In this document: positions 1 to 5,215 of the stretch, one piece after another
How the letters are laid out: each line of letters begins with the position of its first letter
How positions within the stretch are numbered: position 1 is the first letter of the stretch
From: Chloroflexia bacterium
Lineage (GTDB): Bacteria; Chloroflexota; Chloroflexia; Thermomicrobiales; UBA6265
DNA length: 11,367 bases
Direction of reading: 5' to 3'
NCBI GenBank assembly: GCA_013698305.1
Contig: JACCVC010000039.1
Span: forward strand, 1-11,367
Notes under the pieces: model-generated
What the model was told of the DNA's origin: nothing
Database searches by the model: none
What the model saw: the letters and a program-made list of their open reading frames with translations, nothing else
Program-made: the position numbers and the translations under genes

Positions 1-921
1 ACCCTGCGCGAGGCGGGCATCTGGTCGACGGTCTATATCAGCCTGGCGCTGGTCTTCGGAGCCGGGTTGTGGTGGGTGTGGGGCGGTGAGCGGGGGCTCG
101 AATACTTCGCCGGGTTTCTGACCGAGAAGAGCCTCTCGGTCGACAATCTCTTCGTCTTCCTCATTATCATGTCGACCTTCGCGGTGCCCAGCCAATACCA
201 GCAAAAGGTGCTGTTGATCGGCGTTGCCATCGCGATCGTCATGCGCGGCATCTTCATCGCGCTGGGCGCCACGATCATCGAGAACTTCAGCTGGGTGTTC
301 TACGTCTTCGGAGCGTTCCTGCTCTACACCGGCTGGCAGCTATCCCGCACCGACGACAACGAGGACGAGGAGTATCACGAGAACGCGTTCATCCGGTTCG
401 TGCGGCGGCTCTTCCCGGTCACAGACGACTATGTCGGCGACAGGCTCACGGTTGTGCAACAGGGCAAGCGCTTTATAACGCCGATGGCGATCGTGATGCT
501 GGCGATCGGCTCCACCGACTTGTTATTCGCGTTCGACTCGATCCCCGCGATCTTCGGCCTCACGCAGGAACCTTACATCGTCTTCACGGCAAACGCCTGG
601 GCATTGCTCGGATTGCGGCAACTGTACTTCCTGCTCGCCGGTCTGCTCCAGCGGCTGGTCTACCTGTCCTACGGGCTGGCGTTCATCCTGGTCTGGATCG
701 GCATCAAACTGATCATCCACGCGATGCACGAGAACGAGGTGCCGTTCATCAATGGTGGTGAGCCGATCACGGCTATCCCAGAGATCTCGACCCTGCTTTC
801 GCTTGCCGTGATCATCGCGACAATCGCCGTGGCGACGGTGTTCTCCCTGCGGAAAACAGAGGATCTCGCCGAGCGGCACATTGCGCCGGCGCAGCACACG
901 CACTCCAGCGACGACGAATAG
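1..921 (+). CDS. TerC family integral membrane protein (5' end outside window)
   Basis: Reading frame 1 is open from the first base to the TAG at 919-921 and gives 306 residues. The true start lies upstream; the first in-frame ATG inside the window (67) is internal because the preceding residues are already family sequence. Hallmarks of TerC/Alx proteins are clear: GLEYFAGFLTEKSLSVDNLF (acidic residues in the first conserved helix), FSWVFYVFGAFLLYTGWQL, and TPMAIVMLAIGSTDLLFAFD followed by SIPAIFGLT. Hydrophobic helices alternate with an acidic cytoplasmic-type loop (DDNEDEEYHEN). The C-terminus ends in a polar tail with HTHSSDDE. Family knowledge: TerC/Alx proteins are inner-membrane proteins linked to tellurite resistance, manganese export and metal loading of exported proteins. 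The specific substrate here cannot be read from sequence. The gene converges on soxR, with a hairpin between them. Nothing suggests it belongs to the SoxR-linked genes. Confidence 0.93.
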   Translation, partial: TLREAGIWSTVYISLALVFGAGLWWVWGGERGLEYFAGFLTEKSLSVDNLFVFLIIMSTFAVPSQYQQKVLLIGVAIAIVMRGIFIALGATIIENFSWVFYVFGAFLLYTGWQLSRTDDNEDEEYHENAFIRFVRRLFPVTDDYVGDRLTVVQQGKRFITPMAIVMLAIGSTDLLFAFDSIPAIFGLTQEPYIVFTANAWALLGLRQLYFLLAGLLQRLVYLSYGLAFILVWIGIKLIIHAMHENEVPFINGGEPITAIPEISTLLSLAVIIATIAVATVFSLRKTEDLAERHIAPAQHTHSSDDE

Positions 922-942
922 CGTCGACTGAAATTCTGGCCG

Positions 943-976
943 GCAGAACGGATCGCCCTTGTGCGATCCGTTCTGC
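943..976. terminator. Perfect 14-bp hairpin between convergent genes (bidirectional terminator)
   Basis: GCAGAACGGATCGC (943-956), a six-base loop (CCTTGT), then its exact reverse complement (963-976). It sits in the 62-bp gap between the TerC stop (921) and the soxR stop (984), so it can serve both convergent genes. The right arm is followed by ATTT only, and on the minus strand by GGCCAGAATTT, so the U-tract is weak. The position and perfect stem are the main support. Confidence 0.75.
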
Positions 977-983
977 ATTTCGG

Positions 984-1445
984 TCAATCCAGGTCAACCG
1001 CGAGACGGCGCGGTCCCGGACCTTCTTCGCCGAGGGCGTCGTGGGGGTTGGCGAGGACGCAGCGGCGCAGCGACATGCAGCCGCAACCGATGCAATCCGT
1101 CAAGTCATCACGAAGCCGCTGGAGCTGCTGGATACGAGCGTCCAGGTCGGGTCGCCACCGGGCGGAAAGCACCGCCCACTCCTCCCGGCGCGGCGCGCGG
1201 TCCTGAGGCAAGGTGTCGAGCGCATCCCGGATATCTGCGAGCGGGATGCCGACCCGCTGTGACACCCGGATGAACGCGACCCGTCGCAACGTCTCCCGAG
1301 GATACCGGCGAGCGTTCCCGGCGGTGCGCCAGCTGGTGATCAGTCCCTTGCGCTCGTAGAAATGCAGCGCCGAGATCGCGATGCCGCTGCGCTCGGCAAG
1401 TTCTTTCGGGGTGAGTTCCGGCTTGTTCCAGGCTGGTTTGATCAT
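984..1445 (-). CDS. soxR: SoxR, redox-sensing MerR-family activator
   Basis: A 153-aa MerR-family regulator with the full SoxR signature. The N-terminal winged helix (about residues 10-78) contains SALHFYERKGLITS and GNARRY, as in SoxR. A dimerisation helix follows (about 85-117). The [2Fe-2S] cluster loop is C118-x2-C121-x-C123-x5-C129 (CIGCGCMSLRRC), then the SoxR-type tail NPHDALGEEGPG. Family role: a dimer binds a dyad inside 19-bp-spaced promoters and switches them on when the cluster is oxidised, by superoxide or redox-cycling drugs. Outside enterics it usually controls exporters and redox enzymes directly rather than through SoxS. I chose the ATG at 1443-1445 because AAGGGAG lies just upstream; a TTG nine codons earlier (1472) lacks that support. 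It diverges from the VOC gene across a SoxR-type promoter. Confidence 0.95.
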   Translation of the reverse strand: MIKPAWNKPELTPKELAERSGIAISALHFYERKGLITSWRTAGNARRYPRETLRRVAFIRVSQRVGIPLADIRDALDTLPQDRAPRREEWAVLSARWRPDLDARIQQLQRLRDDLTDCIGCGCMSLRRCVLANPHDALGEEGPGPRRLAVDLD

Positions 1446-1458
1446 CCCTGCTCCCTTA

Positions 1459-1489
1459 TTAACATCAACCAATGTGGAGGTTGTACCGT
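1459..1489 (+). promoter_or_regulatory. SoxR-type promoter P1 (degenerate), upstream of VOC gene
   Basis: -35 TTAACA (1459-1464), 19-bp spacer, -10 TACCGT (1484-1489). The spacer holds TCAACC..GGAGGTTG, which aligns position for position with the two clearer SoxR boxes at 3314 and 9031. The 18-bp dyad (1463-1480) pairs at only 5 of 9 positions, so this is the weakest of the three. It faces the VOC gene (transcript start expected near 1496) and covers the region where a soxR transcript would begin, an arrangement like enteric soxR/soxS. Confidence 0.55.
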
Positions 1490-1509
1490 GCTGGGGTGAT
1501 GAGGGTCAA
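1480..1509 (-). promoter_or_regulatory. soxR: Possible soxR promoter overlapping P1
   Basis: On the minus strand, TTGACC (1509 to 1504) is followed 18 bp later by TACAAC (1485 to 1480), placing a transcript start near 1473, about 28 nt before the soxR ATG. It overlaps the -10 of the divergent promoter P1, and the P1 dyad sits on its transcript start. SoxR bound at P1 could therefore repress its own gene. The -10 is only a fair match. Confidence 0.35.
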
Positions 1510-1631
1510 GGGAAAGGGTGGCCGCGGTTAGTTCATCCCGTCGCAAAACGAGGACAGGAAATGTCCCCTTGGGCGGCTACCATTGAGGTATGGCAATTCG
1601 GCCAGCCGCTCCGACTAGGTCAGGACGCCCA

Positions 1632-2003
1632 ATGGACTGGAAGATCGAACTGGTGATGATCCCCGTATCCGATGTAGACCGCGCAAAGGCCTTTTACACC
1701 GATAAACTCGGCTTCAATGCCGATCATGATCATCGGGTCAGCGACGAGATTCGCTTCGTGCAGCTGACGCCTCCTGGCTCCGCATGCTCGATCGCGATAG
1801 GAGAGGGAATTACTGACGCGGCGCCGGGTTCGGTTCGTGGAATGCAGATGGTGGTCGTGGATGCCAACGCAGCGCATGCGGAGCTTTCGGGTCGAGGCGT
1901 GGAGGTCAGCGACGTGCAGGTGCTCGATTGGGGCACGTTTGTCTACTTCAAGGATCCAGACGGCAATAGCTGGGCGGTTCAGCAACTGCCTACGCGAAAG
2001 TAA
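1632..2003 (+). CDS. VOC superfamily protein (glyoxalase/bleomycin-resistance fold)
   Basis: A 123-aa single-domain VOC protein. The start motif KIELVMIPVSDVDRAKAFYT and the end motif VYFKDPDGNSWAVQQLP are typical of the glyoxalase/bleomycin-resistance/dioxygenase superfamily, with two beta-alpha-beta-beta-beta units. Such small members act as dimers that bind, sequester or modify small hydrophobic or reactive molecules. The metal-ligand pattern is not clear enough to call an enzyme, and I do not assign a substrate. The start is ATG 1632, with AGGA six bases upstream and a protein that begins exactly at the family's first strand; an in-frame ATG at 1590 is less likely. It lies downstream of SoxR-type promoter P1 and diverges from soxR, so SoxR control is plausible. 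A decayed second copy of its 3' end lies at 2992-3110. Confidence 0.9.
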   Translation: MDWKIELVMIPVSDVDRAKAFYTDKLGFNADHDHRVSDEIRFVQLTPPGSACSIAIGEGITDAAPGSVRGMQMVVVDANAAHAELSGRGVEVSDVQVLDWGTFVYFKDPDGNSWAVQQLPTRK

Positions 2004-2279
2004 CCAACCGATACTCGTTGCCGGTGGCACGTTCGGATCCAAATAAATTCAGCGGGTGGGGACCGATCCATCTGGTCAAACACATTAAGCAAAACTGCAC
2101 CGGGTCGGCTCCTCCAGTCGCCTCCCCGGCAACTGCGTGCTGCTTGAAAAGCAGCCGTTTCTACTCCCAGACTGTCCCTGACACTTCGACCTGGGCTGGC
2201 GTTAACATTGAAGATGAAGTCAAGCGGCCGAGGTGTGCCACAATTTCTTGAGTACTCGATTTCGAAAGGAAAGCATGTC
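2004..2279. other. Intergenic stretch between VOC gene and vapB, with one hairpin
   Basis: A 276-bp gap with lower GC than its flanks. It contains the perfect hairpin GCTGCTT-gaa-AAGCAGC (2139-2155) followed by CGTTTCT, a candidate weak terminator for the VOC transcript. Near the right end CTGACA (2178-2183) and TTAACAT (2202-2208) could be a promoter for the toxin-antitoxin pair, with an 18-19 bp spacer; this is weak. No open frame here looks like a protein family. Confidence 0.4.
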
Positions 2280-2543
2280 GTGGCGATAAGGGCGAAGATA
2301 ACCAACACAGGTCTTCTGATACCCAAGGATGTCGCCGAGCGAGTCTTGGGGAAGAGTTCGGAAGTCGAGATCCGCGAAGAGCCCGGACGGTTGATCGTGG
2401 CCGCCAGCACAGCTGGGGATTTAGCAGTGACCGGGACTCTGCAAGCGGAGGACCCAATACTCCGACTCGGTAAGGCTCCAGTGCGTACTGGGACGCGGGA
2501 CGGCTCGACGGACCATGACCGCTGCCTCTACGAATGTGGATGA
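2280..2543 (+). CDS. vapB: AbrB/MazE-type antitoxin of a VapBC-like pair
   Basis: An 87-aa protein. Residues 1-45 form an AbrB/SpoVT swapped-hairpin DNA-binding domain (AKITNTGLLIPKDVAERV, then VEIREEPGRLIVAA). Residues 55-84 carry the toxin-binding tail typical of this antitoxin type (EDPILRLGKAPV..G..D.S..HD..LY). I chose GTG 2280 because the AbrB strand starts at once after it and AAAGGA (2265-2270) lies nine bases upstream. A TTG at 2208 and an ATG at 2214 would add about 22-24 residues unlike the family. Family role: it neutralises the PIN toxin and represses its own operon. Its TGA overlaps the toxin ATG (ATGA, 2540-2543), so translation is coupled, the usual antitoxin-first arrangement. 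Confidence 0.85.
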   Translation: MAIRAKITNTGLLIPKDVAERVLGKSSEVEIREEPGRLIVAASTAGDLAVTGTLQAEDPILRLGKAPVRTGTRDGSTDHDRCLYECG

Positions 2544-2971
2544 GCCGGCTCGGCCTGGAGATCGAGGCTTTCGTCGATACCGGCTACCTGATCGCCCAGG
2601 AGGACGCTGACGACGCCAACCACATGTCCGCCCAACAGCATCGCGAGAATCTGGCGCTGGTGACCCGGCTTACCACAACCTCCTGTGTGGTGGACGAGGT
2701 GGTGAGCTTCTTCAACGTCCGTGGCCAGCACGCCAAGGCGGTCGAGTTAGGCGAAATGCTGATTTCCAGCCCTTCCGTCAGGATGATCCATGTCGGGGAG
2801 GAGTTGCTCAAGCGAGGGCTCGCCCTCTTGAGTGAGCGAGCGGACAGGCGCTACTCCCTGACCGATTGCATCTCTTTCGTCGTGATGCGCGAAAGCGGGA
2901 TCGGGACGGCGTTCGCCTTCGACCGTCATTTCGCGCAGGAGAGATTCGTTAAGGAACCGTCAAGCTTATGA
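2540..2971 (+). CDS. vapC: PIN-domain ribonuclease toxin (VapC-like)
   Basis: A 143-aa PIN-domain protein. The acidic metal-binding residues are in order: D13 (FVDTGYLIA), E53 (TTSCVVDEVVSFF), D109 (YSLTDCISF) and D128 (AFAFDRHF). All four are present, so the nuclease looks intact. Family role: Mg2+-dependent endoribonuclease, in VapC usually cutting tRNA or rRNA, held inactive by the cognate antitoxin. The start is the ATG at 2540, which overlaps the vapB stop as ATGA; an ATG two codons earlier (2534) is possible. The pair stands alone, flanked by an intact VOC gene and the remnant of another, which suggests the module entered between VOC paralogues. I see no sign of SoxR control. Confidence 0.92.
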   Translation: MSRLGLEIEAFVDTGYLIAQEDADDANHMSAQQHRENLALVTRLTTTSCVVDEVVSFFNVRGQHAKAVELGEMLISSPSVRMIHVGEELLKRGLALLSERADRRYSLTDCISFVVMRESGIGTAFAFDRHFAQERFVKEPSSL

Positions 2972-2991
2972 GAGTACGGATGGCTAAGTTG

Positions 2992-3110
2992 GATATCCGC
3001 GGGGGTCAACGTGAGCGGACGCCGAGGGTCAGGCGTGAGGATCGTTCGTCTACTTCAGCGATCCGGACGGCAACAGTGGGACCGTTCAGCAACTGCCTGT
3101 TTACGACTAA
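2992..3110 (+). pseudogene. Decayed 3' end of a second VOC-family gene
   Basis: 3045-3110 translates to FVYFSDPDGNSGTVQQLP then VYD and stop, matching the intact VOC protein's last strand at 15 of 18 residues. At the DNA level 3045-3098 matches 1938-1991 at 45 of 54 bases. Just upstream the frame is broken: a TGA stands where the family has Trp before Gly-(Thr/Ser)-Phe. Further up, ..RG-VNVS.. (about 2997-3016) resembles RGVEVS of the intact copy but in a shifted frame with an extra G. No start or N-terminal half survives; vapC ends 20 bp upstream. It is a non-functional tail of a paralogue. Confidence 0.8.
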
Positions 3111-3313
3111 GCGGTTTCGCAAAAGTCTTTGACCACCCGCCCTCGTGGAAGACGCTCGACTGAACGGGCGGTATTACCAGCAGGAATGCACAAGAACTTT
3201 TGTCAACCTGCTTAGCGTCTGCCACCGAAACCAGATATCGATTCTGTGCAGTCAATCCTCGGACCGTAACTGGTTCGAAGATTGATCACTTCCAGATCCC
3301 TCCACGTTCCCCC
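3111..3313. other. Low-GC intergenic stretch before the Rieske gene
   Basis: About 200 bp with no supported gene. 3171-3230 is 28/60 GC, against 41/60 in 4741-4800 inside the next gene. Two weak inverted repeats can be drawn: CCGCCC (3137-3142) with GGGCGG (3166-3171), and GCAGG (3180-3184) with CCTGC (3207-3211) enclosing ACAA..TTGT. Neither has a run of T, so terminator function is unsupported. Confidence 0.5.
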
Positions 3314-3344
3314 TTGACCTGAACTGAAGTTGAGGATGTACGGT
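3314..3344 (+). promoter_or_regulatory. SoxR-type promoter P2, upstream of the Rieske-fusion gene
   Basis: -35 TTGACC (3314-3319), exactly 19 bp, -10 TACGGT (3339-3344). The spacer region holds the dyad CCTGAACTGAAGTTGAGG (3318-3335), pairing at 7 of 9 positions, close to the SoxR box of known soxS-type promoters. The stretch 3329-3345 differs at one of 17 bases from the exporter promoter at 9046-9062. A 19-bp spacer is too long for normal sigma-70 initiation and is the mark of MerR/SoxR activation by DNA distortion. Transcript start expected near 3351. Confidence 0.82.
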
Positions 3345-3370
3345 GGTGTCATCGACCTCGAACCCTGTCC

Positions 3371-3386
3371 GGAGGAGGACATCTTG
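3371..3386 (+). promoter_or_regulatory. Ribosome binding site fixing a TTG start
   Basis: GGAGGAGG (3371-3378) lies five bases before TTG 3384-3386. The in-frame codons upstream (TTG 3330, ATG 3336) lie inside the SoxR box or -10 of P2, before the expected transcript start, so they cannot be the start of a P2 transcript. Confidence 0.8.
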
Positions 3387-5177
3387 GCAACCACGACATC
3401 CCGGCGCTCCAGGACCACTGAGGACGGACTCGTCCACGTCGGACCGCGCGATCAGCTTGAGCAGGTGACCGTCGTCTCGGGCGGACGGCACGGCATCGCG
3501 GTCTTCGCGCCGGAAGGATCTGATGAAATCCATGCCGTTGATAATCGATGCCCGCATATGGGATTTCCGCTGCATCGTGGTACGGTCTGCGATGGCATAC
3601 TGACCTGTCACTGGCACAACGGCCGCTTCGACCTGGCGAGCGGCGGGACCTTCGACCAGTTCGCCGACGACGTGCCGACCTACGATGTCATCATCCGGGG
3701 CAACGAAGTCTTTGTCGATCCACGCTCTCGCCAACACGACCGGACCGATCACGCCCGGATTCGGCTCCGCGACGGACTCGAACAGTCGATCGGCCTTGTC
3801 ATTGCCAAGAACGTGCTCGCCCTACTCGACGCTGGTGTGCCCGCGGGCGAAATCCTGGAGATCGGCGGCGCGTTTGGCGCTCGCTATCGGGAGAGCGGCT
3901 GGCGCTCCGGGCTGACGATCCTTACCACGATGGGGAATGTCCTCCCCGCGCTCGCGCCCGATGATCGGATACTCGCCCTCTATCATGGCCTAGTGAACGT
4001 TGCCCGCGACAGCGCCGGGCAGCCGCCACGACACTTCCTGGATCCGCTGCCGGATCAGGGCGTTTCCCTGGGTCGGCTCAAGACGTGGTTCCGGCAATTC
4101 ATCGAGGTACGAGACAGCGACGGCGCTGAGCGGGTCTTGCTGACCGCCGTCCAGCAGGATGCCTCGCCGGCCGATCTGGTGGATATGCTCGCCAGCGCCA
4201 CCACCGATCACGCCTTTCTCGACGGCGGGCACACGCTGGACTTCGTGAACAAGGCATGCGAGCTCCTCGACCTGATCGGCTGGCGTCATGCCGCCACGAT
4301 CCTGCCAAGCCTCACTCCGGTGATCGCCAGCAGCACCCGTTCCGAAGAGCTCAACTCGTGGCGCCGCCCGATCGACCTGATCGAGCTGCTCGAACCGGTC
4401 GTCGCGCGGCTTGACGACATGTTCGAGCTCAGCGGGAGAACCCCCGATTGGCGTGCGTCCGACGATTTCATCGCGACGATGCTGGAAGATGATCCTGAAG
4501 CGATTGTCGAGGCAGTGACCGTAGCGCTGGAGTCTGGCGCGCCACCCACCGCGATCAGCCAGGCGCTTTCGTACGTTGCTGCGCTTCGAGTCGCCCACTT
4601 CCACACGAGCAACGAATTCAGCGACTGGATTACGGTGCTGCACACGTTCACCTACGCTAACGCGACGCACCAGTTGATGCGCCGCGCTCCATCCTCAAAA
4701 CTTCTCCGCGCTGTCTATCATGGCGCGATGCGTCTCTATCTTGACCGGTTCCTGAATATGCCGCCGGCCCGACTTCCGGAGCAGCGTGCGTCGGCGCTGG
4801 ATGCGCTGCCGTCCGAAGGGGACATCCTGCTCGATCAGCTTCGCGAGGCGCTGGATCGCGGGCAGCAGGTCGAGCTCGCCGGGCAGCTCACCTGGCGCTA
4901 CCTGGCGCTCGGCCACGGGCCTGCGCCGTTAATCGGCAGGCTCGGGCACCTGCTGCTCCGTGAGGACGGCGAGTTCCATTCGTATCAGATGCTCGAAGCC
5001 GGGATCGCGCTCCATAATGAGCTTGCGCCGTACGAAACGGAGCGGGCCAACCGGGTGCTGGTCGCGGTCGCCCGCTATCTCGCTGGCCACGCACCCACCA
5101 GCCGAGCGATGTTCCAGACCGCCCGAACCGCTCGTCGCCTTGCGGCTGGAGAAGACATCTTCGAAGAGGCGGAGTGA
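3384..5177 (+). CDS. Rieske [2Fe-2S] protein fused to a large histidine-rich helical domain
   Basis: A 597-aa protein. Residues about 16-113 are a Rieske domain with cluster ligands C56-x-H58 (CPHMG) and C75-x2-H78 (CHWHNGRFD), spaced 16 apart as in ferredoxin- and oxygenase-type Rieske domains. Residues about 125-597 are predicted mostly helical and match no domain I can name. This part carries many histidines in motif-like settings: H201 (LYHGLVNVARD), H276/H283 (DHAFLDGGHTLDFVNKA), H405/H407 (AHFHTSNEF), H420/H429 (LHTFTYANATH), H446 (VYHGAMRLYLDRF), H522, H532 and H544. It lacks the ring-hydroxylase alpha-subunit catalytic fold. My inference is a cytoplasmic redox protein in which the Rieske cluster feeds electrons to a second, possibly metal-bearing centre. 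There is no signal peptide or membrane segment. It is transcribed alone from SoxR-type promoter P2 and converges on the propeller gene with a 38-bp gap. Confidence 0.85.
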   Translation: MATTTSRRSRTTEDGLVHVGPRDQLEQVTVVSGGRHGIAVFAPEGSDEIHAVDNRCPHMGFPLHRGTVCDGILTCHWHNGRFDLASGGTFDQFADDVPTYDVIIRGNEVFVDPRSRQHDRTDHARIRLRDGLEQSIGLVIAKNVLALLDAGVPAGEILEIGGAFGARYRESGWRSGLTILTTMGNVLPALAPDDRILALYHGLVNVARDSAGQPPRHFLDPLPDQGVSLGRLKTWFRQFIEVRDSDGAERVLLTAVQQDASPADLVDMLASATTDHAFLDGGHTLDFVNKACELLDLIGWRHAATILPSLTPVIASSTRSEELNSWRRPIDLIELLEPVVARLDDMFELSGRTPDWRASDDFIATMLEDDPEAIVEAVTVALESGAPPTAISQALSYVAALRVAHFHTSNEFSDWITVLHTFTYANATHQLMRRAPSSKLLRAVYHGAMRLYLDRFLNMPPARLPEQRASALDALPSEGDILLDQLREALDRGQQVELAGQLTWRYLALGHGPAPLIGRLGHLLLREDGEFHSYQMLEAGIALHNELAPYETERANRVLVAVARYLAGHAPTSRAMFQTARTARRLAAGEDIFEEAE

Positions 5178-5215
5178 CGGAACCAGCCTCGAATTGCTTT
5201 GCCCAGCCCGATAGC

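Noticed and set aside
943..976. The perfect 14-bp inverted repeat as a recombination site or operator.
   Set aside because: Its place between two convergent stops with a six-base loop is fully explained by a bidirectional terminator.
1569..1594. TTGGGC ... TATGGC just before the VOC gene as a further promoter.
   Set aside because: Spacer is only 14 bp and there is no dyad; not a sigma-70 or MerR-type promoter.
1561..1656. 31-codon frame with GGA upstream in the leader of the VOC gene, a possible leader peptide.
   Set aside because: No codon bias or regulatory structure supports it, and it runs across the VOC start in another frame.
2131..2165. tRNA-like anticodon arm: GCTGC, loop TTGAAAA (GAA, Phe), GCAGC.
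   Set aside because: No acceptor stem, no D-arm consensus upstream and no proper T-arm downstream; it is better read as a simple hairpin, perhaps a terminator.
2968..3132. 54-codon frame starting with ATGA overlap on the vapC stop, as if a third operon gene.
   Set aside because: It runs through the VOC remnant in the wrong frame, has no Shine-Dalgarno and no family features; the VOC frame explains the similarity there.
3128..3160. TTGACC followed 19 bp later, as another SoxR-type promoter.
   Set aside because: The hexamer 19 bp downstream is GCTCGA, not a -10, and the spacer has no CCT..AGG dyad.
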